From Gammaproteobacteria bacterium (GTDB lineage: Bacteria; Pseudomonadota; Gammaproteobacteria; CAIRSR01), in assembly GCA_963575715.1 (NCBI GenBank), contig CAUYTW010000177.1, forward strand, positions 1 through 33,294: a stretch of DNA of 33,294 nucleotides, in the 5' to 3' direction. Of this stretch, positions 6,847 through 14,000 are shown piece after piece. Numbering within the stretch: the first letter of the stretch is position 1; each line of letters starts with the position of its first letter. The translations under genes and the position numbers were made by a program. The notes under the pieces are model-generated. The model did not search any database. It saw only the letters and a program-made list of their open reading frames with translations, and was not told the DNA's origin.

Positions 6847-9132
6847 CTATTGAACGGTATAAGTCCTGGTTAGCTGGTTGTTTGCCTCATTGGATTCAGC
6901 GGTTTCGCACCAGCTATCCACAAAGGCGCGCAGCGTCCTGGAACCCTTACTCGTTGCGTTTAATGTGATCGTCATGGTTTTACTCACGCCCGCCGCCAGG
7001 GTGCCAACATCAACCCAGGCGTTGCCCACCGCGCCGCAGGTCTGGATCGTGGCCTGATTGGTCCAAATATCTAGGTATCCTCCTTCCCCGCCTGCCGTGC
7101 CCTGATTTTTAATGGTTACGGTAACGGTGAAAACGCTGTTGGCTGTGGGGCTGACGGGATTCAGGACAAGGCTGGTGACCACGAAGTCTGGTTGACGACT
7201 GGCTGCCCTGAGTTCAACGCTGACTTCGTTTGACAGCGCACTGGTGCCCGCCGCATTGACAGCGGCCATTTTGAAGAAATACTTCGATCCATTGGTCAAT
7301 CCGATGATGACCACGCTGGTTCCGGTGACGCTGGTTTTGACCGGAGTCGTTGATTCACCGCCCGCTGTAACACCCTGATAAATTTTATAACTGGTGGCTC
7401 CCGTCACCGCCGACCACTTCAGCGTCACCTGAGAATAGCCCGCGACTGCGCTGGCAATCACCGGCGCAGCCGGGCGCGCCAAGAAGCTCGCGGTTACCGC
7501 TTTTGCGGCGTCCATGGTCACGACGCAGGAAGTGCTGGTTCCCGCGCAGGCTCCAGACCACTTTGTGAAAATCGACCCCGTGGCCGGCGTTGCCTTCAGT
7601 GTCACGACGGTACTCGGCGCGTAGTTTTCGCTGCAATCCGTCCCGCAAGTAATCCCCACCGGTGTACTGCTCACCGTGCCGCTTCCAGTGCCGGATTTCA
7701 CGACCACCAAGGAATAGGTTGCTGGATCGAAAGTCGCGGTTACCGTCGTGGCCGCATTCATCGTTACCGTGCAGGTGCCCGTTCCCGAGCAGCCGCCACC
7801 GCTCCAGCCCGCGAAGGTCGAACCTGTGGCCTTTGTCGCGGTTAGCGTCACGCTGGTTCCAGATGAATAATCCTCCGTGCAGTCCGTACCACAATCAATC
7901 CCCGCCGGGCTGCTAGAGACACTTCCGGCACCAGCACCCGTCCTGGTCACGGTCAGTTTGTTCCTCGAAGGCTCGGTACCCAAAATATCAAATGACTGTC
8001 CAGCGCGCACGAGGCGCACCTGGAACGCGTCACCCTTAGCGCCGCTGTAGGCGTACCCATCGTAGAAATGGACGTACCACGCGCTACCTGAATAGCCGGC
8101 GGAGGCCGAAGCCGACCAAAAACCCGACGCGGAGGTTGGAAAATAGTTGCCATCAATACTTGGAGAATAACGACCATAATCAACCAACGATATCAATTCC
8201 TTGATATTGGGCAGACGCCAATCATTGTAATTTGCCAGGCGCGTATCCTTCGCGGCGGTCAGTGCCTGTGTCCAAGTCAGGCCGGAAGCAGTACCGGTAC
8301 AAGCATCACCGCCATAGATCTGCCCTACACTGCACTTGGCCCACATGAGTCCAGTGCAGCCATCCGTGACGGTTCCGTCCAGATTATCAGTCAAATTGAC
8401 AATACACTGTCCAGCGCGCACGAGGCGCACCTGGAACGCGTTAAGCTCATTGCCGTAGTCGGCGTTACCACTGTCGAAATTGACGTACCACGCGTTACCT
8501 GAATAGTTGGCGTCGGCCGAAGCCGACCAAAAACCCGACGCGGGTGTGTTAGGGAAATAACTCACATCAATGTAAGTACCACCCGAGGTAACGCCATAAT
8601 GCACAATGCCGGTCAGTTCCTTGATGGTGGGCACACGCCAGTCATTGAAGCCGCAGAGACCTGAAGCATTGACGGTGGTGACAAAACTGCCCATGGCTTT
8701 GTCCCAGGTGTAGGTGTTGTCCTTGTCGCGGACACCACCATCATCGGTTTTAACCTCCCAAAGAAAGCCGGTGACATTGTCGCGGGTGCAGGCCCAATCT
8801 TTTGGACCGGTGCCAAGAACAGCGGAGACGGGAAGTTCGCTGCCGTCGTTAGCAATTTTTGTGAAATCAAACCCCACCCTGCCATCACCAACCTTAACCA
8901 GCTTACCCGCTGCGGCTTCGGCATCGCGTCCATAGCGACCATCCTGGCGCGGATTGACGGCGCTGTCGCCGGTGGTGGCTGCGGTACAGATGGATAAAGC
9001 GCCGTCGTCATTACTGCATACCGCCATGCCGGTGTCATTCAGCGCCCCGAGGGTGCCGACGGCGTGGGAAATATTTGAAAAACTTATTAAGGATAAAAAA
9101 TAACTTAGCAAAATTGTAATGATTGATTTCAT
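6847..9132 (-). CDS. Secreted multidomain protein with two DUF1566 domains; probable DGR variable protein
   Basis: A 761-residue exported protein. A signal peptide (about 1-24) precedes two DUF1566 (C-type-lectin/FGE-like fold) domains at about 110-241 and 250-378. Each contains NDWRxPxIKEL and ends in FQVRLVRAGQ. Two cysteine-containing divergent InlB-B-type repeats follow (about 391-470 and 471-551; GxDCGTDC and CTVTMxxA motifs), then a fibronectin type III domain (about 555-640) and a CARDB-like domain (about 647-760, VTIKNQGTAGG and ESNEANN). The two DUF1566 ends differ almost only at codon positions 1 and 2, the signature of DGR mutagenesis (see the two segments listed separately). The likely role is ligand binding or adhesion at the cell surface. 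ATG 9132 gives a canonical signal peptide. No reverse transcriptase or template is seen nearby. Confidence 0.88.
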   Translation of the reverse strand: MKSIITILLSYFLSLISFSNISHAVGTLGALNDTGMAVCSNDDGALSICTAATTGDSAVNPRQDGRYGRDAEAAAGKLVKVGDGRVGFDFTKIANDGSELPVSAVLGTGPKDWACTRDNVTGFLWEVKTDDGGVRDKDNTYTWDKAMGSFVTTVNASGLCGFNDWRVPTIKELTGIVHYGVTSGGTYIDVSYFPNTPASGFWSASADANYSGNAWYVNFDSGNADYGNELNAFQVRLVRAGQCIVNLTDNLDGTVTDGCTGLMWAKCSVGQIYGGDACTGTASGLTWTQALTAAKDTRLANYNDWRLPNIKELISLVDYGRYSPSIDGNYFPTSASGFWSASASAGYSGSAWYVHFYDGYAYSGAKGDAFQVRLVRAGQSFDILGTEPSRNKLTVTRTGAGAGSVSSSPAGIDCGTDCTEDYSSGTSVTLTATKATGSTFAGWSGGGCSGTGTCTVTMNAATTVTATFDPATYSLVVVKSGTGSGTVSSTPVGITCGTDCSENYAPSTVVTLKATPATGSIFTKWSGACAGTSTSCVVTMDAAKAVTASFLARPAAPVIASAVAGYSQVTLKWSAVTGATSYKIYQGVTAGGESTTPVKTSVTGTSVVIIGLTNGSKYFFKMAAVNAAGTSALSNEVSVELRAASRQPDFVVTSLVLNPVSPTANSVFTVTVTIKNQGTAGGEGGYLDIWTNQATIQTCGAVGNAWVDVGTLAAGVSKTMTITLNATSKGSRTLRAFVDSWCETAESNEANNQLTRTYTVQ
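7999..8118 (-). other. DGR-type variable region 2 (residues 339-378)
   Basis: It encodes SASASAGYSGSAWYVHF and then YDGYAYSGAKGDAF, followed by the constant QVRLVRAGQ. At nucleotide level it is identical to region 1 over the 27 bases leading in and about 37 bases at the 3' end. In between, 14 codons differ, 13 of them only at positions 1 and/or 2. Examples are TCC against GAC, GGC against AAC, TAC against GAC, and GCT against AAT. Confidence 0.75.
8410..8529 (-). other. DGR-type variable region 1 (residues 202-241)
   Basis: It encodes SASADANYSGNAWYVNF and then DSGNADYGNELNAF, followed by the constant QVRLVRAGQ. Several variable codons are AAC or AAT, the template-like state for adenine-directed mutagenesis. 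The constant GC-rich 3' segment next to the variable part is where an initiation-of-homing site would lie. Confidence 0.75.
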
Positions 9133-9179
9133 AAGGTTTTCTGCTATAATTTGGAATTAATGATGATAGAATTTTCTAA

Positions 9180-9367
9180 AGTATCGTGTTCAGATCTGGG
9201 ATGTCAAGCAGTCGATCTCGAATGCGACGCTACATCGATTAAAGTGTGTGTTACTTGGGCCGTGTAAGGGCTGATAGCCGGGAAAGATTCGGCGTTTTTA
9301 CCGGACGGTTGTAAAACCGTCTTCTTATCCTCTCCGCCCTAAAGGGCGAAGTTTCTCGGAGACACTG
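9180..9367 (+). ncRNA. ORF-less HEARO/omega-RNA-like element in the fimX-like leader
   Basis: GGGCCGTGTAAGGGCTGA (9257-9274) is followed by hairpin GCCG/CGGC (9277-9280 with 9290-9293) whose loop holds GAAAGAT. The same order with a co-varying stem occurs upstream of thiC. Further hairpins are GACGGTT-GTAA-AACCGTC (9304-9321) and GCCC-TAAA-GGGC (9336-9347). The 3' end abuts ATGA at 9368-9371, as does the thiC copy, and parallels the iscB right end. Its 5' limit is uncertain. It contains no nuclease gene. It also provides the GGAG ribosome site of the downstream gene. The HEARO assignment is by motif recall and context. Confidence 0.5.
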
Positions 9368-11434
9368 ATGAAGCAAGAAGAACCGTTACGTTTGCTGATC
9401 ATTAGCGAATCCTGGAACGAAGCTGAAGTCCTTACCAACCACCTACGCAATGCCGGTTACATCGTTCGACCGCTAAGAGTCGAAGATGAAGAACGTTTAG
9501 CGGCAGTTGTGCGCGATCAAGATTGGGATTTGCTACTGCATTTACCAGATGATGCCTTGGATGTGGAACTTGCTACCGTCCTTGCTTTATTGGCGGATAG
9601 CCGCAAGGACATTCCGCTCATCGTGGTGTCGGATAATATTTCTCCCCAGCGAAAGCTCGAATTTTTGGAGGTGGGAGCTAGGGATACCGTTCCGAATACT
9701 CCACCTGGTTTATTACAAAAGGTAGTGCGCCGTGAATTGGAAGGGCTGCGTCTGCGTCGTGGGTTTCAAGCGTGTCAAGATTCACTTAGGGAAACCGAAC
9801 GACGCTGCCGAATTTTGCTGAACAACGCACGGGATGCTATTGCTTATGTCCAAGAAGGAGCGCATATCCTCGCTAATCCAGCCTATCTTCAGATGTTCCA
9901 GTTTGCTGATGTTGATGAAGTCATTGGTGTTCCTCTCCTTGACATGGTACCTCCAAGTACTCATCACTCATTGAAAAATTTATTACGCGCCGCAGAGCGT
10001 CCAGGAGGCAGCGGAGAAGTTCAATCCCTGGAAAGTCAAGCTCTGCGTAGCGATGGTGGACATTTCTTAGCACGTTTCGAGATAACCCCTACCATCCTTG
10101 ATGGAGAAACTTGCATTCAAGTAGTTATTCATGATTTATCACCAACCACTGAATTTCAGGATCAAATTAACGAACTCTCTCATCGAGATTTTTTAACTGG
10201 ATTATATAACCGTCAATATTTCCTCCAAGAATTGAATCGAACCTTGCCCAATAAGCCAGGCATGATTTATCTAACGGTAGACAACTTGGCGACACTACGC
10301 AATAAATTGGGAATTGCTGGAACCGATCAGGCACTCAAGGAAATAGCAAATATAATTATCCGTCACACGGAATCCAGTGATTTAGTGGCTAATTTTAGCG
10401 ATGGTGTGTTTACCATTCTCGCTACTCAGGGAGAAGAATTTCGTTTACGTACTCTTGCCGAGCGAATCCGAAAAAAACTTAGCCATGAAATGATCGAAGT
10501 AGGAGGACTTAGCGTTAATGTCAGCGCCAGTATTGGTTTTCACCATTCTAATCTGGATGTCAAGGACAGCCAAACATTACTGACGCGGCTGGAAGCTGCG
10601 GCGTTGGCCGCCCGTGAAGGCAAAGGAACAGGCATCATGGTCTGTTTTGAAGATTCCAAAAAATCCAACGTGGAGGAAAGTATCAGTATCGTAAAAACGG
10701 CACTGGAACGGAATCAATTCTTTTTCCTGTATCAACCCATTGTGTATTTACGAGGCGATGGGCGTGAACTCTATGAGGTTTTTTCACGGCTTGCTGGCCC
10801 CAATGGCGGACAACCAATTCCTGCGCAAGTAATGCGGCTTATTAATGACACCCACCTGCCGTCAGCGGTGGATCGCTGGACAATCTCACGACTCCTAGAG
10901 GTAATCTCGAATCGACAGACGCGACATGGTAAACCGCTACAAGTATTGGTTGGGTTATCCTTGGATACGCTATTGGATGAAGCGTTTCCCTCTTGGCTCG
11001 GAGGAAAATTAAAATCATTGGGTGTGCCCCCAGCGTCGCTGATTTTACAAGTCGATGACAACCTTGTTGTTGACCATTACCTTAGAATGCGTTTTCTTAT
11101 TCCTTCACTGCATGGGTTGGGTTGTAGTTTTGCTTTATCAAATTATCGCGGCAGTGCGGTATCCTCACAATTAAGCCAACTCAGCGTTGATTATTTTAAA
11201 ATCGACGGTAGTATCATCCGCGATTTAGCAATTAACCACGAACATCAATTTTTAGTACGAACCATCAATGAACAAGTTCATGAACTTGGTAAGCATACTC
11301 TCGCTGAATCGGTTCGAGATGCAAACACGTTAAGCTTGCTTTGGCAATATGGAATAGATTATATCCAGGGTGAATATTTACAGAAACCTTCAGAAACGAT
11401 GGATTACGATTTTTCTAATTTATTTATTGAATAA
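9368..11434 (+). CDS. FimX-like degenerate REC-PAS-GGDEF-EAL protein
   Basis: 688 residues, close to the length I recall for Pseudomonas FimX, with the same domain order. A CheY-like receiver without clear phospho-Asp occupies about 1-125, PAS about 145-265, a GGDEF domain about 275-430 and an EAL domain about 445-680. The GGDEF motif is replaced (FSDGVF) and EAL is replaced (YEVFSRL), so neither cyclase nor phosphodiesterase activity is expected. FimX proteins bind cyclic-di-GMP through such an inactive EAL domain and promote type IV pilus assembly and twitching. The start ATG 9368 has GGAG (9358-9361) as ribosome site, supplied by the RNA-like element that ends on this ATG. The gene is followed within 13 bases by a convergent small gene. 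No pil genes are in the window. Confidence 0.82.
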   Translation: MKQEEPLRLLIISESWNEAEVLTNHLRNAGYIVRPLRVEDEERLAAVVRDQDWDLLLHLPDDALDVELATVLALLADSRKDIPLIVVSDNISPQRKLEFLEVGARDTVPNTPPGLLQKVVRRELEGLRLRRGFQACQDSLRETERRCRILLNNARDAIAYVQEGAHILANPAYLQMFQFADVDEVIGVPLLDMVPPSTHHSLKNLLRAAERPGGSGEVQSLESQALRSDGGHFLARFEITPTILDGETCIQVVIHDLSPTTEFQDQINELSHRDFLTGLYNRQYFLQELNRTLPNKPGMIYLTVDNLATLRNKLGIAGTDQALKEIANIIIRHTESSDLVANFSDGVFTILATQGEEFRLRTLAERIRKKLSHEMIEVGGLSVNVSASIGFHHSNLDVKDSQTLLTRLEAAALAAREGKGTGIMVCFEDSKKSNVEESISIVKTALERNQFFFLYQPIVYLRGDGRELYEVFSRLAGPNGGQPIPAQVMRLINDTHLPSAVDRWTISRLLEVISNRQTRHGKPLQVLVGLSLDTLLDEAFPSWLGGKLKSLGVPPASLILQVDDNLVVDHYLRMRFLIPSLHGLGCSFALSNYRGSAVSSQLSQLSVDYFKIDGSIIRDLAINHEHQFLVRTINEQVHELGKHTLAESVRDANTLSLLWQYGIDYIQGEYLQKPSETMDYDFSNLFIE

Positions 11435-11447
11435 GTATATTATTATC

Positions 11448-11792
11448 CTATCGGCATGCAAACTGGCTACGTAATGCCTCCAATACTAGATTACGTGCTA
11501 CATTTCGTTGCGATTGGTGGTGGTCATTAATACCTGTGATAACTTGCTGGAGTATGCGTTCTAGCGGAATATTATTGGGAATACATAAAGCCGTTCCATC
11601 TAAAGCATCTAAAATACCGCGAATATAGCCTAAAAACATTCCCGCCTTAATCGAATTTCCTTCATAACCATTTTGAACCTTAAGATACTCTTCAAGATAA
11701 TTATATAGCTCCTGCCCTTGCATGGGTTGAGCGGCTACGGTAGTGATAAGAAAAAAAGTTAAAATAAAGCTAGGAATAAAAGTATCACGCAT
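11448..11792 (-). CDS. Rap1a/Tai-family secreted protein
   Basis: A 114-residue exported protein starting at ATG 11792, with a signal peptide running to about VAAQP. The body has the pattern I associate with the Rap1a/Tai domain: a central GMFLGYIRGILDAL, CIPNN about 15 residues later, and a C-terminal ARNLVLEALRSQFAC. Founding members are immunity proteins against type VI secretion amidase effectors, but many members stand alone with unknown roles. No effector or T6SS gene is adjacent, so immunity is only a possibility. The TTG at 11822 would add ten residues before the signal peptide and is less likely. Confidence 0.72.
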   Translation of the reverse strand: MRDTFIPSFILTFFLITTVAAQPMQGQELYNYLEEYLKVQNGYEGNSIKAGMFLGYIRGILDALDGTALCIPNNIPLERILQQVITGINDHHQSQRNVARNLVLEALRSQFACR

Positions 11793-11831
11793 AGAGTTTA
11801 TCCAGGATTGAATCGTCAACAATTAAATTTA

Positions 11832-11956
11832 GAATTACGCAGTTGAATTTGTAACTCTATACAAGATTGAATTTTTTGTTGTACAGGATTGAATTTTTTC
11901 TGTCATTCTGCGCGGAGGTCGCGTTAGCGACCGGAGTCGCAGAATCTATCTACATG
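11832..11956. mobile_element. MITE-2, left half only
   Basis: GAATTACGCAGTTGAA to CGCAGAATCTATCTACATGG matches the left half of the complete copies at 6574 and 28015. A short internal duplication (TACAAGATTGAATTTTTT, then TACAGGATTGAATTTTTT) is unique to this copy. The right half and terminal repeat are missing. Confidence 0.7.
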
Positions 11957-12023
11957 GTATGGATTGTTATGGTCGAAAGTCAAATTATAAAAAAATATAT
12001 TGGATATTCTGTCTAATAATATC

Positions 12024-12190
12024 TAACTCAAGTTGCTACCTATTTGCCTTTCTCCCCTCTCCCTTTGGGAGAGGGGCCGGGGGTGAGGGATAATTCCTCA
12101 ACATTAGTCAAAAGTCCCTCACCCCAACCCCTCTCCCAAAGGGAGAGGGGCTATTTGGTTATCCATCATAATAGGTAGCAACTTGGGTTA
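12024..12190. mobile_element. MITE-1, complete copy (about 167 bp)
   Basis: The terminal inverted repeats AACTCAAGTTGCTACCTATT and AATAGGTAGCAACTTGGGTT agree at 19 of 20 positions. The interior is two arms of CTCTCCC/GGGAGAG type (CTCCCCTCTCCCTTTGGG against CCAACCCCTCTCCCAAAG), so the whole element is nearly palindromic. There is no coding capacity. With the MITE-2 fragment it fills the gap between the Rap1a-like and ZorA-like genes and ends about 60 bases upstream of the latter, so the promoter is at or inside it. Confidence 0.82.
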
Positions 12191-12250
12191 TCTACTATTG
12201 TTCTTAAATCAATATACAGTTTTTAGCTCGCTATTTATCTTTGGTGGATC

Positions 12251-13918
12251 ATGTCCCTGACCTTGGACGAAATTGCTCTTATTGCTACCGCCCCGGCAAA
12301 TGCCTGGTATCTCAGTGGCGCGATTGTCGTTTTGGCACTGCTGGCTTTTATCAATTTTCGTTGGCGGATTGCGCCACTACTGACGGAAATGCGCAGCGCG
12401 CGTGCATTGCTGGAAATTGTGCCTGACTCGCGGACGCTGGTAAGTCAACTGCCTGAGTTAGATGCAAATCTTGGCTCTTGGCCGTTATTGGGTCCGCCTT
12501 GGCGGGAGTTTCGCGCGACTCTGGTTCTTCCAGAACCGGGTGAAACTGTTCAAGTCTTGGCGACTCGTGATCCTGTGGCTGCCTTTCAGGCGGGAAGATT
12601 ACTGACGACACATCTTAATCTACGCTTTTACCACGCGATGCCCAACATGTTGGTGGGAATCGGTATTCTGGGCACTTTTATGGGGCTGTTGTTCGGTATT
12701 CATGTGGCGAGCAAGGGCCTGGCTGCGTCCGACATCGCGGTGGCACGAGGAGCGTTACAAGGATTGTTATCCGCAGCCGCACTCAAATTTTCTACTTCGG
12801 TAGCCGGCCTGCTCACGTCGCTGCTTTTTTCCTGGCGCGAGAAACAATGGACCCATCGTTTCGAGGTGCTTGTCGATCAATTTACCACTGACCTGGAAGC
12901 ACGACTTGTCCGTGTGACTTCTGAAGCCATCGCCTTGTCCTCATTACGCGCTATCGCGCGCCAAGAGGCATTACTTTTGAATCTGCCGGAGCGCATTGGA
13001 AACATTTTGGCTGCGAATTTAACACCGCAACTTGCTATGCTCGCTGCCAATAATGAAAAACGAGAAGCGGGGATGATGGAACGTTTGGAACGATTGAGCC
13101 GTGACTTTTCACGAGCATTGTCCGGCGGATACGGTGGAGAGGAAACGACACGCCTTGCCACCACTTTGGAACGAGTGAGCGTGGCCTTGGAAACTCATAC
13201 CGCAGGATTGCGCGGCTCTTCGGGAGAAATTGCGCGTGAGCTTTCATCGACTTTTCGGGAGGGAGGCGAGACGCTTAAACGCGACGTGGCGCAGACACTC
13301 ACTGCTATGCTCGGACGGTTATCCACTGCGATTGAAGAAATGACCGGACATCTTTCTATGGCCGGAGTGAACGCAGCGCATGATCTAAATCGCGCCGCGA
13401 GCGGAATGGATTCAGCGGGCGGACGGCTTACCAGTGCCTTGGGCGGCATGGAAACAGCCGCTGAAACCTTCGGGAGTGAAACCGAGCGGCTACTGATAGG
13501 TCTACGCGAGGCGCACGCTGGTTTTGTCGTTGCCGCCGCACCCTTGGCAGAAGCTGCGGTCGCTTTTCGCAACAGCGCCACGCGGATGGAAGGAACCACA
13601 GGACGAGTCCAGGAAACCACAGAAGGGTTACGTGCTACGGTGAGCGAACTGTCACGTCTGGAGGTGCAGGTCTGTAATCAATGGCGTGAATACGAGGAAC
13701 GCTTCACCAACCTTGACGCTGCTCTTGCCAACACTTTTCACGAGTTTGACTCTGGGCTTTCCCGGACTACAACCTTAGTGCGTGAATGGGTGGAGGGTCT
13801 AGATCGTCATACTGTTAGCATTGTTCGTGAGTTAAGCACCGCAACTGAAGAACTACGCGAAACGGTAGCCGAATTTACCGCGATCTTGGTGGAAACGCGA
13901 CTCGGAAATCACCATTAA
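12251..13918 (+). CDS. ZorA-like MotA/TolQ/ExbB-family proton-channel protein with long coiled-coil tail
   Basis: 555 residues. TM1 is about 18-37. A soluble segment follows, with the pair 'PWREFRATL' and 'RDPVAAFQAGRL' seen in ZorA relatives. TM2 is about 129-152, with the channel motif GIGILGTFMGLLFGI. TM3 is about 168-196, GLLSAAALKFSTSVAGLLTSLLFSW. Residues 200-555 are a long Ala/Glu/Thr-rich helical tail. This layout matches ZorA of Zorya anti-phage systems, whose stator uses ion flow and whose tail signals to effectors; E. coli ZorA is longer (about 700 residues). The stop TAA overlaps an ATG (TAATG), as expected before a coupled partner, but that frame dies after 13 codons (see next). 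Without ZorB a working stator is not expected. Confidence 0.68.
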   Translation: MSLTLDEIALIATAPANAWYLSGAIVVLALLAFINFRWRIAPLLTEMRSARALLEIVPDSRTLVSQLPELDANLGSWPLLGPPWREFRATLVLPEPGETVQVLATRDPVAAFQAGRLLTTHLNLRFYHAMPNMLVGIGILGTFMGLLFGIHVASKGLAASDIAVARGALQGLLSAAALKFSTSVAGLLTSLLFSWREKQWTHRFEVLVDQFTTDLEARLVRVTSEAIALSSLRAIARQEALLLNLPERIGNILAANLTPQLAMLAANNEKREAGMMERLERLSRDFSRALSGGYGGEETTRLATTLERVSVALETHTAGLRGSSGEIARELSSTFREGGETLKRDVAQTLTAMLGRLSTAIEEMTGHLSMAGVNAAHDLNRAASGMDSAGGRLTSALGGMETAAETFGSETERLLIGLREAHAGFVVAAAPLAEAAVAFRNSATRMEGTTGRVQETTEGLRATVSELSRLEVQVCNQWREYEERFTNLDAALANTFHEFDSGLSRTTTLVREWVEGLDRHTVSIVRELSTATEELRETVAEFTAILVETRLGNHH

Positions 13919-13959
13919 TGCTTGGTCGTCCGCCTTCCCTGGCAGGCTGCCACGCATAG
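13918..13959 (+). pseudogene. Possible truncated start of the ZorB/MotB-like partner gene
   Basis: ATG 13918 overlaps the stop of the ZorA-like gene and reads MLGRPPSLAGCHA before TAG. A start MLGR directly coupled to a channel-protein gene would fit a MotB/ZorB-like partner, whose N-terminus is a few polar residues before the membrane helix. After this the sequence runs into an IS200/IS605-like hairpin and then the convergent 1356-residue gene. The interpretation as a cut-off gene rests on the TAATG overlap and context only. Confidence 0.28.
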
Positions 13960-13971
13960 CCGCACGGTTCA

Positions 13972-13998
13972 CTTAAAGCCCCGCATTTAGGCGTGGGG
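13972..13998 (-). mobile_element. IS200/IS605-like end hairpin
   Basis: On the minus strand CCCCACGCCTAAATGCGGGG, then CTTTAAGTGAAC, folds through CCCC/GGGG and CGC/GCG around a TAAA-containing loop. It is close to CCCCACGCC-TAAA-GGCGGGGG at 33232-33252. Such hairpins are typical ends of IS200/IS605-type elements. No tnpA or tnpB is present, so it is a remnant, placed between the broken ZorA-like operon and the stop of the next gene. Confidence 0.5.
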
Positions 13999-14000
13999 TG

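Noticed and set aside
7385-7894. 169-codon frame inside the DUF1566 gene
   Set aside because: It is an alternative frame of a strongly supported coding sequence with GC-skewed third positions.
1179-13930. Shared 13-mer TAATGCTTGGTCG after rlmB (about 1182) and at the end of the ZorA-like gene (13916)
   Set aside because: Several 13-base matches are expected by chance in a window this size, and the flanks do not align.
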